DNA of 64,000 nucleotides from Prinia subflava. Its lineage: Eukaryota; Chordata; Aves; Passeriformes; Cisticolidae. Below the pieces are notes generated by a model, which saw nothing but the letters and a program-made list of their open reading frames with translations, made no database searches and had not been told where the DNA came from. The stretch's first letter is position 1; each line of letters begins with the position of its first letter. The DNA lies in assembly GCF_021018805.1 (NCBI RefSeq), contig NC_086248.1, forward strand, positions 23,940,922 to 24,004,921. Direction: 5' to 3'. The translations under genes and the position numbers were made by a program. Below are positions 24,725-35,208 of the stretch, in pieces.

Positions 24725-24930
24725 AAATTCAGAATGAATTCTCGGAAAATCTCCTTCATTAGAAGTATAGGGCAGCACTGGAACAACCAGGGAATTTGTG
24801 GACTATCCATTCTGGGAAATTTTCAGGACTTAACCACATGAAATCATGGCCTTACTTTGGCAGTAGTCTGAACTTGAATCCATGTGATGGAGTGCATGAC
24901 TTTTGGAGGTCCCTTCCAAACATTAATTTA
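24725..24930 (+). mobile_element. Old CR1 LINE 3'-end fragment
   Basis: Sense-strand CR1 3' sequence, more diverged than the copy at 9.6-11.1 kb. Landmarks in order: GCACTGGAACAACCAGGGAA (the usual GCACTGGAACAGG..GCCCAG position), a degraded TGGAGTCTCCATCCTTGG-like segment, CTTTGGCAG near 24857, and GAGGTCCCTTCCAA near 24907. The terminal ATTCTATGATTCT tail is eroded into AATTTTGAATCTAT. It is 5'-truncated and non-coding. Confidence 0.65.
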
Positions 24931-25190
24931 ATTTTGAATCTATACTACAGCATTTGTCATGAAACATGCTAATAAGCTTTTCTCATCTGCAAATCTCCTT
25001 TAAGACATTTATTATGGATACACAATGAGACTTATCATAAGACACAATGTTCTTATCATTAAGGCATCCTCATTCCAACATTTTAAGCCTAATGTTTTCT
25101 ATTCACTGTTCTTTGAATTCTGAAAGCACTCAATTATAGAGTGGCAGCATTAAACCTTTTGCTTTTGTATGAATTCCTGAAAATAGAGAT

Positions 25191-25709
25191 TCTGTGGTTT
25201 AACCCTGGACAGCAATTAAGTACCACACAGTTGCACCCTCCTTCCCCTTCCCCACCCCACATTGTGGAGGAGAATTAAAAAAAAATATAAAAACATTTGT
25301 GTTCAGATAAGAACAGTTTAATAATTGAAACAAAATGAAACAAGAATACTAATTATAATAGCAATAATGAAACAGAAGAATAAAAGCCAACAAAGACACG
25401 TGGTGCACAATACAATTGCTGATCACCTGCTGACCAATGCTCAGACTGTACCTGATCAGTGATCAGCTCCTCCTGACCAACTCCTTCTGCCCAGTTCAAA
25501 TACTGAGCACAGTGTTCAGTGATATGGCTCATAGCTTTGGCTAGTTCAGGCCAGCTCTCCTGACCATGCTCACTCCCAGCTTCTTGTGTACCTATTCCCT
25601 GGCAAAGCAAGGGAAACTGAAAAGTCCTTGATTTAGAATAAACACTAGTTAGGAAAAACTGAAATATCAGTGTGTTACTAAGAACTGTATCCCAGCTGAA
25701 ACCAGGACA
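25191..25709 (-). mobile_element. Solo LTR of an avian endogenous retrovirus, antisense
   Basis: On the minus strand it begins TGTCCTGGTTTCAGCTGGGA and ends GGGTTAAACCACA, the termini of an LTR family widespread in birds. ATTAAA, a usual variant poly(A) signal of this family, is at 25317-25322 (minus strand). The position that normally carries the TATA box now reads AGTATTTGAACT, so the promoter is probably dead. A segment present in family members just inside the 5' end seems to be missing. No internal gag, pol or env sequence adjoins it, which indicates a solo LTR left by recombination. I could not find a clear target-site duplication. Confidence 0.8.
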
Positions 25710-25889
25710 AACTACTTGACAGTGCACAGAATAAAAAGAGAGTAGTGGTTCATGAAAGGGATAGAGAAGGCAGATGTTAATGAAGCTGGACTTGGAGGAC
25801 AATATGCATGTCCTTAAGGGGAAGGGAGAACCCAAGATCAACAGATGCCTGTGGTCAAAAAGAATTACAAAAGTCAGAATGCCTACAAA

Positions 25890-26212
25890 AACTTGCAAAG
25901 TTTTATTAGTAAATTATACACATGGCATGGAAACTGGAGTGTTCCCTTATGGCATAAACACACTGCAGTGGATTTTGAGTAAAGAGAAGGGTGAAAGAGA
26001 AGGGAGAGATTAAAGAGAGGGAGAAAAAAGAAAAGAGGAAAAGATCACCAGTTCTGGCTCCAGCGTCAGTCCCGCTGATGGGGTGTCCAGGGTCCTGGAT
26101 GATGTATGCCTGGGTTTTGTGGGGGTATGTTTTTATTGATAATTTTTGCATGTTCTGGAGCTAATTGTCTCACTTTATATGCAAATTAGTTGTCATATGC
26201 AGTTCATTCTTC
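25890..26212 (-). mobile_element. LTR-like fragment, antisense, right part interrupted
   Basis: On the minus strand the order is TTTGCATATAAAGTGAGA (octamer-like plus TATA box, 26173-26181), a leader-like stretch containing TGACGCTGGAGCC near 26060, an A-rich purine tract (25975-26045), and AATAAA at 25902-25907. Promoter, leader and poly(A) signal in the right order and spacing suggest a retroviral LTR in reverse orientation. The body stops exactly at the target duplication of the plus-strand LTR inserted at 26218. The sequence after that insertion (from 27587) is probably its remaining U3. The family was not identified with certainty. Confidence 0.5.
26173..26181 (-). promoter_or_regulatory. 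TATA box of the antisense LTR-like fragment
   Basis: CATATAAAG on the minus strand, preceded by ATTTGCAT, an octamer-type motif. Both are common in retroviral core promoters. Transcription would run leftward. Activity is not shown by the sequence. Confidence 0.4.
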
Positions 26213-26217
26213 TAGAT
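26213..26217. repeat. Target-site duplication, left copy
   Basis: TAGAT, repeated exactly at 27582-27586 on the other side of the LTR. Five-base duplications are made by the integrases of several retrovirus classes. This pins down both LTR edges. Confidence 0.85.
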
Positions 26218-26266
26218 TGTCGTGGTTGCGGGGGGAGGTGAATTTTTCCAGGGGGATGTGGGCAGT

Positions 26267-26351
26267 CCAATCAGTGATCAGCTTTTCTGCTGGCACCTGG
26301 ATTGGTCACTCGGAGGTCTGGACACGCCTCTGAGGCCACAAAGAGTTAAAA
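26267..26351 (+). promoter_or_regulatory. LTR promoter elements
   Basis: CCAAT, an inverted CCAAT and the TATA-like TTAAAA are spaced about 30 to 80 bp apart, as in retroviral U3 promoters. Start of transcription would fall near 26375-26380. The TATA match is weak (GAGTTAAAAGC), so strength is uncertain. Confidence 0.45.
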
Positions 26352-26474
26352 GCAGGACTCCAGGGGGGTTCGGCCTCTTTTTGGATCCCGGTTTCAGCAG
26401 AGAGACGTGTCAGGCCTCCTTCCCCTGCCCAGCCACGAGGCTGGGTGGGGGAGGGGAAAACACGTGGTTGGGCT

Positions 26475-26483
26475 CAGGTAAGC
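26475..26483 (+). promoter_or_regulatory. Consensus-like splice donor in the LTR leader
   Basis: CAG|GTAAGC matches the vertebrate 5' splice-site consensus almost perfectly and lies about 100 bp after the predicted start. In the parent virus it may have been the subgenomic donor. In a solo LTR it could splice into downstream host exons. Confidence 0.45.
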
Positions 26484-27443
26484 CGGAGCCCCGGCGGGGA
26501 GAAGAGAAGGGACAGGACTGGAACTGAGCTGCCCCGTCCAGGATGGAGGGGTGGAAAACTCTGGAAGTGCCTTCTGTGTGTGCTCACCCCCCTTCCCCCC
26601 AAACTCCGGGAGAAGGTGCCCAGCCATGTGGCAGTTGCGGAGCCTGGGAGTGCCTCAGCCTGCACCCTGCCGAGAAGAAACTGTTAACCCTTGCTTAGCA
26701 GAAAGAAACTTTTCTTAAACATTGATTCTCATGACTGGTGGTTTCAGAGGAGAGAGAGGGAAGCGGCCTGGGACCGAGATGATAAAGCACGATTGGAAGG
26801 AACCTGATGGACAAAGAATGAGAGGAGTAGCTTTCTGAGCTGGACTTTTCTTGCATAATGTCAGCCATGGACTGAATTTAAGTCTCTTTTGAACATAAAC
26901 TGCATTTTGGGTGGATGCAGCTGCCCCTGCTTTTGCTACAGTGACTGGCACTTGAAGAGTGGAGTGAGCAGAGAAGAGAGGGGGAGGGTGAGGTGGTGCC
27001 CTCTGCCCTCAGGGCAGACCTGCTCCTGGAACCCCGGCCCCTGGAGAAAAATGGGAGAGCTTGGCATGCAAGTATCCTTAAAAGAGCCCTGTATGCAGCT
27101 TCAGACTATGGACAGCGGTGAGAGCGCTAGACATAGGAAAAAGAGAGTGTCCCCTGACAGACTTCTCCAGGCAGTGCCACGGGTGACATGGGAACACATA
27201 AGGGGTGGACCCGTGTTTTCTGAGGAACAGTCTGTGGTGCGAGAGAGACTCCTCTCTCCCTTGCTGAATTGAAGATTGGTTTGGTTTTGAGTGGTGATTG
27301 TTTGATCTAAAACCCAAAGGTTTGGTCTGTGAAGAGTAATGTGTGGGGGGTGGAAACTGGGAGAAGAAATGTTCTGAGAAGTTTTTATTTCTGTCTCTGT
27401 GTGTGTTTAAGAGTTTTTTTCTGTCTCTGTTCTTATGTAATGT

Positions 27444-27449
27444 AATAAA
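27444..27449 (+). terminator. LTR poly(A) signal
   Basis: AATAAA followed by a GT- and T-rich stretch, about 130 bp before the LTR end, as expected for the R/U5 part of an LTR. Confidence 0.6.
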
Positions 27450-27581
27450 GTTTTGGTGTTTTTTTGTTTTCAAGATTTAAGCCTGCTCTGCTCTGTTCCT
27501 GATCACATCCCACAGTAGTTGTTAGGGAAAAAACATATATTCATAGGTGCATTAACATCTAGCCAGTGCCAACCCATGACA

Positions 27582-27586
27582 TAGAT
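27582..27586. repeat. Target-site duplication, right copy
   Basis: TAGAT directly after the terminal CA of the plus-strand LTR, identical to the left copy at 26213-26217. Confidence 0.85.
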
Positions 27587-27800
27587 CCTTCTGGAAATAG
27601 GTTGAAGGGCATTGGGGGTCTTTGGTAGTCTTGATCCCTTTCTACTGGGTTGGCCTTTTGTTGGCAGTCCATTCCTGCTTCTAGACCTCATTCCTGCACT
27701 TATGCTGTGTTATGTTTGCTCATATCCAGGAAACAGAACAAGGAAGTTTATCCCAGAAAGTGCTGCCCTGTCTCAGTATGGCCTGCTTCTCCAGTCACAT
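27587..27800 (-). mobile_element. Probable remaining part of the interrupted antisense LTR
   Basis: Sequence beginning CCTTCTGGAAATAGG follows the right target copy without any new landmark and has the pyrimidine-rich, CpG-poor character of an LTR U3 read backwards. Its left edge is set by the target duplication. Its right edge (about 27800) is a guess. It is called only because the part left of the insertion lacks a U3 and an outer terminus. Confidence 0.35.
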
Positions 27801-29292
27801 TAAGTGAGGCATCAAGCCTCCCTCAAGTGATGGTTGCTTATTTTCATCTCTCCTTGAGAAGAAGATTCCACTGGATGAGGAGAAGTGGGAGTAGTGTAGC
27901 TTATATTTCACTTCTTAAGCATATAGTCTGCTACACTGAAGTTAGCAAAGGCAGAAAAAACACAATCTGTTTGTGAAATGAGTTTGTGCCAAAGACAAAT
28001 GATGAGGTACTGGTGAGTAGCTGCCACTTCCTAACAGGATGGAAAATGGAGAAATGCCTGGTGGTCCTTAGTTTCTAGGACCATCCAAAGCATTTTCTTC
28101 TTGTTGCTTGTCCTTTAGAGGGGAGCACTACCCTAACCCCAAAGTTCTGTGTATCAAGGGAGCAGATCTTCAACTCTTAATTGAACATGAAGCTCATGCA
28201 GGAAATCTTTCTGCATTTGATACTTCATTTTTGAGAGTTAAATGTTAGTTTTCTTGAAAGAACTGATGGTGACCCATAGTACATATTGCAAAATAATTTC
28301 TGACGGAAATTTTGCTTCCTGGTTACAAAGATCCATTCTTGAGGAAAAAGAACAAAAGCAGATTTGCTGAATGTAGGTGAAAAAAAATTTGCTCAACCAC
28401 TTTTAATTTGTTCAGGATTCTCAAAAGTAGAAAGTAACTGATTGAAGCCTTCCATATCTTGAATTGTATACAAATTAATGTATTAATACCCCAGAACTGA
28501 CAGAAATCCCCAAAGAAATTTCACATTTTCCTCTATGAAAAGTGAATCATTGCCATCCTCTCTTCACTATATCATGTTTCTTGATCTTAAAGAACATTTG
28601 GAAACCAAACATGGGAAAATTACAGTGTTTTATAAATGTTATGTTTTTAAATGATGTGAAATGAACCAACAGGATTTGCTTTCAACATTTAAAACTGAAG
28701 ATTCAGGGAAGAGCCATCAAACAGTTTTCCCCCACTGAATAGATTTAAACTGGTTTTCATAGAAACTCTATGCATCTCATAAAATGTTACTGACAGTACA
28801 TTTATCACCATTTTACAGCTTCTTAAAAATACAGCTGTTGGTGATGATTTTATATAAAAAGAATGTTTGAAAAAGATCATTAGATTTTTCTGCCTCAAGC
28901 AAGAATTAAATGGTTTAATATTCTTCTCAAGTCAATGCACTTTGAAATATATCCAGATCAAACCCGAAATATCAACTGAGTTAAGTGATAATCAGACAAA
29001 GAGTAATTCTTAGCAAAGCTCTGGAGCCAAAACTCAGCTCTTTCAGTCTGCGACAACACAAGCAAAATGCAAAGTGTTTGTATTTAAAATTCCAGCAGAG
29101 GAAAGGACATGATTTGTCTTTCTCTCTGCTTTCCTTAATTAAATCATGTTTTTACTAATGTAATGAACAGATCTCAGTTAAAAATACAGCAACTTTCTTT
29201 ATGGCAATCTTATTTACAATCTTTTAGGTGAAATGAACTGATATTTACATATAAAAAAAATCCAAAGAAAATGTCAGGTTTGTGGTTTGTGG

Positions 29293-29325
29293 TTTTTTTT
29301 TTTTTCCTCTCTTTTTTTTTTTTTT
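29293..29325. repeat. Split poly(T) tract
   Basis: Two T runs of 13 and 14 bases, separated by CCTCTC. Low complexity, with no recognised element next to it. Confidence 0.9.
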
Positions 29326-31609
29326 GTGAAGAGAGAGGTAGCTAAATTTAACAAGAAAGATTTTCTTCTTTTGATTTCATTTTATTCTTAATAACAATAT
29401 ATTCTAGTTTACAGTGTCTTTGCCTGAGAAAGAAAGTTTATGTGCTGAAGGATTATAATGATAAATGATTCTTGTAATGACTTTCAGTTCCTTCCCAGTT
29501 TCTAAGGCTTAGAAGTCAGGGCTGTGATCCTCCAACCTTGCCAATGACTTGTAGTGACACAGTGCTGCATTGTGTGATGGACTGTCTGGGGTTTTTAGAG
29601 GCTCCAGTCCACTTTAAAGTTTGGGAAATAGGATTATCAGAGCAAATTTTATTTTCACTTTCTTTTATTTGCTTTGTTTTATTCATAAGTGTTATGATAG
29701 AAGTGTCAATAACAGGATTACAGGCTATTTTTTTAATCTACAATGGTGACTTTGCTCAGGAATCACCATGACCAGCTACATCAGCACACAATGGGATCTG
29801 AAAAAAGAGTAGTTACCCCCAGTGGTATTATAAGTAAAACGTGGTAAAATGAAATCTAATATTTCATCCTTCTGTTTCCAATTGAATGTTTCTTGCATTT
29901 TTTCAGAACATGCACTTCTTGACATATACAGAAAATCTAAGTCAAATGGTTGAGATGTCCAAAGAAAGGGAAAATTGGCATTTTCACCCTTCCACATAAT
30001 GGCTATCAAAGGGATGTGTCCAGAAAATGGACACATTTTATGGTTCTGCATACTGCAAAGTGCTCTCGGAAATTAACCCCTGGCAGCAAATGTGTGGGTA
30101 ACACTCTCCAAATTACTAGGGACAAGTTAAACCAGTTTCTTAAAAGCAGCTAAATTTGTAGATATTAGTAATTTTTAAGAAGTGCAAATGATCACACCAC
30201 TTGACTTCTAGGAGCACTGCCTCTGTGAAGTGCTCAAGTACTGCAGATATGAGTGTTATGTAAAAGTATGGAAATAATTTTCACTATGCTCTGGGCAGTT
30301 TAAGGCTTGGGAGGGGTGTGAGATTGGGGATTGCAAAATTAGGATGTGCTTTGACAAATGGTGATGTACATTTTCAGAATGTACTCTGGTGTAGCAACCT
30401 GGCATATTCCTCAAAATTCATATCTTATTTGAAATGTTGACCCCAGTATTCTGAAGGAATCTCTTTGCTGTTTCTGTGTTGGAGTTTCTTGATAGGAAAC
30501 TCTATTAAGAACAGAATTACTTATATGCTGTTATATTTATTGTATATTGTACGTTTCTTGTAAAACATTATTTGTCTATAAAATTGTATACTATAATGTT
30601 CTAATTGATGTTCTTGTATTCTGTTTTTATTACTATTTTTCATACAAAAATCTTACAGGTTTAGATGTTCCTTCATTAATGCAGGAGATAGGTGCCTTCT
30701 TTCAGACTCCTTAAACAAGAACAATTTGTTCCAATAATGGAATTATATTTGAAAGAATGACTTTTGTATAAAACAGAAATAGTTACAGTAGTTATCTCAC
30801 TGAGCTATCTCAGGGTGGCAGTGATTCAGTTTGATAGTTGTTTGTCTCTGTTTATAAGTACAGAGATTGTCTTATATTGTAGCTACACTATTTTTGGTGT
30901 CTGTAAGAAGGCACAACTGTAAATGAATATCCAGCAGCTTGCATGTGTAGCCCAATAACTTATCAAACGTTCATTGCATAGAAATGGTTTATATGTCATA
31001 TAAATGACATAAAATATATTTAAGCCCCTTCAATAGCAGATAGCCACTTTCAGTCAATGCCTGAGTGAGCAGATGAGGATTTTTCAGTAAATCTGTTGTT
31101 ACTTACATGTGTATGTCTTCTTGCAAACAGACTGTATTATATGTAAAGTGGTGATCTGTGTGGCATGTCTGAAACACTGCCCTACAGTAGAACAGATGGC
31201 AAACAAGGAAGAACAATATTTTTGTATTTGCAGGTGTGGGACATGCCAGTATGGGACAGAATTTGCAATATAAGTGTGAAGGGAGTTTGTAAACCCAGCT
31301 TTCACTTTTGAAGCAGAATGCAAAGGTATTTTTAGGATTATTGAATGCTTCTGAGTTCAGTGCACCTTTTGAGAGCTTTTGCTCTCGAAAGAAGAGACCA
31401 GGACTTGTTTAGAGTATGGCTGTGCCTGCTTCTGAGAGAATCAGGCCATTCTGGGAAGTATCCTAGCCAAATATTTTTTTTTTTCATCTGGGAAATGGAG
31501 GAAATTGTGAGAGGGATTTTATCACTCCAGATTAATGAATATAAAAGGAATCAGATAATATTTGAATTCCAAATTAAAACCAGTGGAGAATCAAAACAAT
31601 TGCATAAGT

Positions 31610-31655
31610 ATTAATAATATTAGCATTGTCATTAACATTAATAATATTGTCATTT
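31610..31655. repeat. Imperfect AT-rich direct duplication
   Basis: ATTAATAATATT followed by GTCATT occurs twice; the first copy carries a six-base insert (AGCATT). A small local duplication with no recognised function. Confidence 0.7.
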
Positions 31656-34600
31656 TTCTATGATGTATGTTGCAATTTTACCCATGAATCATCTACATAG
31701 GGCCTTTTAGCTCAAGTTTAGGAGTAACCAATGACTACCTATCTGCAGAACACACTACACATTCTATTGTATGCTAAATTCTTCATATGAATTCTTTGTA
31801 AATGTCTTTCAAGTTCAGATGTTTTAAGTTGCTATTGAATATGTGGAAAAAACTTGAATTCAAGTGACCTTAAACAATCTTCAGATGACTGTGACCAATT
31901 TATTTTTTCCTATCTGATGCATGAATAAACATCCTAAACTGTTATATTCTTAAAGTCAACAAATAGTTCTCTAATTAACTGTGTGTAGTTTAAAATATGT
32001 AGATTTCATAAACAGAAAGTTATTTCCATAGTTTACAATGGTTTTGTGCTGGAAGATGAGGTCTCTTTTAAAGCAGTTTTAATGAAGTTTTAAAACCATA
32101 GTCATATAAGTTTATAATGTTTTCTGTGCTGTTGCTTTCATTTTGGAGGAATGAACATACCTTACAGAAAAAAACTCAGAAAGTACATTTATGTCTATTA
32201 GCTGTGTGCTGAAATCAGTTATTTAGAATTCCTCTGAAGCTACTGGCTAGGTATTCTGTGGACTGGAAAGTACTCAAGGTGTTTGGGAGTATTAACCCAC
32301 AAAGAAATTGAAAGTCACTTTCCAACTTTTAAAATAGACACAGAACAATGAATTATATCTCAATGAAGTTTATTTGCACCAGCCAGTTACTTTTTTGACT
32401 TTGATTATGTTATCACCTCCTAATTTCACTTTTTTGGCCCATTATTGTGGTGTGTCATCCCTGCCTGTCCTCCTCCAGCTGAGCAGCAATACTCTGCTGT
32501 CAGAAATGCCTCTGGTGCCTGGTTTTATAATGTGGCTTTTCCTGAGCACTGCATGCTGCCGCCAGGAGATGTGGTCTGTGACACCTGAGAAATAAATCCG
32601 AGTCTGGCTTTGGGTGTGAGACAAACATCTAGGTGGATGTTGAGCTGAGCCAAGGCAGAAACAGCTTTGGATAAGCATCAGTTGTAGTATGGGTTACTAA
32701 GGATATTTTATTCCCATATTTAGGCACATGTGAGTTTGCAGATGTGGAAAAGGGATGAACATTGAAATGATGAGGAGTAGGGGTTGAAAAGTTGAACCTG
32801 GGAGAACTTTTGAAACATAAGTGCTATTTTGAGTTACTGAATTGGTTTTGGTGGGGAGTTTCAGCACTTCGTTGTTTCCTGAAGCAATGGAACTTAGCAA
32901 AATCATTTTTCTCTTTGCTGCATATGTCAGTAAAATCAGTGCTGCTGGGAAAAGTAGTGGTTAAGTAAAAAGTGGGGTGAATCTGGGGGGCTCTTTGCAC
33001 TCACTGGTGCTGTGGCAAAATATGCTGTGCACCACAAACCTTTTCAGTACTGCACACCATAGACATGGTTGTAATACACACATTAGACAAGACTTGAGAA
33101 GAAAAATGGTAATAAGACAAGAGAGGCAGAGAGTCCTAAAAAATATTAAAAGAAGATGGAGAAAAAGTAATAGGAGTCTAAAATGGGAGAAATGAAAGAA
33201 AAAGGAAAAAAGGTAATTACTTTTGAAAAATGAAGTAAAAAAATACTACGAATTGGTGGGAGCCAGAATTAACTAGATATGTGTGAAATAAAAAAGTTCA
33301 AGAAATATGGGAATAGAGATGGAGAATGAAAAGTGGGGGATGTGTTGTGCTGAATTTTCAATAAGCTGATTTTTAAATAATTGATGTGTGAGTAGCTGTC
33401 CTTTATTTTTTCAATGTAATAATTCTATCATTTGCACCTACTATTAAATTTCCTCACATTTTTTGTAAATAATTGTGTAGAATTCACATATTACTTGGGA
33501 GAACACCTGTAAATAGCTTTTAAGTATGTCTAAACAGCAAAAATTCCCTCTGCTAATATATTTATAGTGACCCTTCGCATTGGTGAAGTGAGTCTCCCAA
33601 CATCTGTTATTTCCCCACTAGACACTTATTGGCTTCTTCCATGGAAAAGTTTAGTTGTGTTTTTTCACATATTACAGGATAAGGGATTTCAGTAAGGAGA
33701 CTACAGCTTTGTTGCTGTTGCATTTTTCCTCCTCAGCATGGTTTTCCACATGGGTTGATGCTGATACTGGGGAAAACTCTTTTCCTTCTGTACAAAGACG
33801 TTTTGCCACTGATTTCCATACCCAAGCCTAGCTGAACTGTAAACAAGATATCCCTCCTTTCCCTCTGGCGCTTTATGGAAAAGCACTTGACTGTACTTGT
33901 AACTCAGTCTTAACCAATTGTTTTTGTGCTGATCTATAGAAATAGATGTAATAGGTACACAGAAGACTTCTATGTCCTGGGACTGCTGTATAACCAGAAG
34001 ATATATTTCTGCTCAGAATGCTGGGAGTGATACTTTGCATCTTATCTCCAAGTGAGAATGCTTCAGCTCTTTGCTAGATTTATTTTGCTATTATTATTTC
34101 CATGGTTAATATCTTTCCAGCATTGCAGACAGTCCTCCTTTGCTGCTACTCTTTCAGTGAAGTGGTTGCCTTCTCACTTGACAGCACTAGGCAATGTGTC
34201 ACATTTTTGGTTGGCCTCTTGTTCTCCTGTATTTTCTGAAGTGTTTACAGGATTGGTGGCACTCCTGCTCACTTCACTCCAGGCATGTGAGGCAGCTGCT
34301 GTGCTCCAGCCTGGCAAAAGCTTTGGGCATTAAAACAAGAATTGTCCTTTTACAGCTTTATAGTACTCTGCAATCCCATGGTTAGTTCTTTATTTGAATC
34401 TAAGGATAACCTTGTATTTTTTCAGCATTAGGAAGCCTGAAGTAATGTCAGATAACATAAATTAGATTGTGCGGTTGCCCTTGTTGTTTGTTGGCTCTTA
34501 CAAGGTTGTATTTTGGTTTCTTTATTTTCATTTCAGTTTTCTTCTGTCACTTACAGGAATAACAGACTGACTGCTCTTAGTTTCTGACATATTATTTATT

Positions 34601-35151
34601 TTTTGGCATCTGATTGGCACCTGGTCCTCTCTTATAAATACTTAGGGCTACGACTTTGTGTGGATCTGTGTGCACGCTTCATTAGCAGCACTCTTCCACT
34701 GATTTTGTTTGTATTGCTTCTGTGATTTACTATCCATAGGGATCAGAGTTGGCAGCTGAAAAATTTGATAACTCCATGAAAATGATTGTTGTAAGCACTG
34801 TGTGTCTGGCTGCTAATACTGAGATGAATGTAAGAAGTGATTGTATTTCCCTTTAGGAAAAACACTTGCACTTTTAATTGCTAGTGCTCAGATTCATGTG
34901 GCTCATTTTTACAAATGCAGCTAGTTTTGATTATATACCATTTTGTTTTGATTGAAAAAAACAGCAATAAGGCCCCAAACACTACAAATATTTTCTTAAA
35001 TCTTACCACCACAGAAAGCAGGTTTATCCAGACAGCTGGCTTGCATACTGCTATAGTCCCTATTCCTGCTGTTATTATGGGCTCTCTATAAAGGCTTGGC
35101 TGCAATAACCATAGGTAAAATTTGGGGGAAACCTCTCAGACACACACAAAC

Positions 35152-35206
<55 letters not shown>

Positions 35207-35208
35207 TA
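35152..35208. repeat. (TTTA)n microsatellite
   Basis: About 14 uninterrupted copies of the tetranucleotide TTAT/TTTA, ending in TATATTTTTT. Long and pure enough to be length-variable between individuals. It may have grown from an A-rich retroposon tail read backwards, but no element body was recognised. Confidence 0.97.

Larger units (their letters stand above)
26218..27581 (+). mobile_element. Solo LTR, 1364 bp, with perfect target duplication
   Basis: It starts TGTCGTGGTTG, ends ACCCATGACA and is flanked by TAGAT on both sides, so both termini are intact. The left part is U3-like: CCAAT at 26267-26271, an inverted CCAAT (ATTGG) at 26301-26305, and a TATA-like TTAAAA at 26346-26351. A CpG-containing leader follows. 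AATAAA at 27444-27449 and a GT/T-rich stretch give the 3' processing signal. Length and layout match long LTRs known in songbirds with a very long R/U5. No retroviral genes remain. The intact duplication implies a younger insertion than its neighbours. Frames inside it (for example 26222-26527 and 26889-27272) are not credible proteins. Confidence 0.88.
27801..35151. other. AT-rich noncoding stretch
   Basis: No gene is supported over about 7.3 kb. Short frames on both strands lack domains or splice context. A poly(T) pair is at 29293-29325 and a small AT-rich direct duplication (ATTAATAATATT) is at 31610-31655. 33060-33350 is purine-rich on the plus strand. No LINE, LTR or SINE was recognised here. 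Confidence 0.55.

Noticed and set aside
25353..25898. 181-codon minus-strand reading frame
   Set aside because: Most of it is the antisense solo LTR and the rest is flanking DNA. LTRs of this family do not encode protein here.
26222..27473. Several 60-131-codon frames on both strands
   Set aside because: They fall inside the solo LTR and have no retroviral protein motifs.
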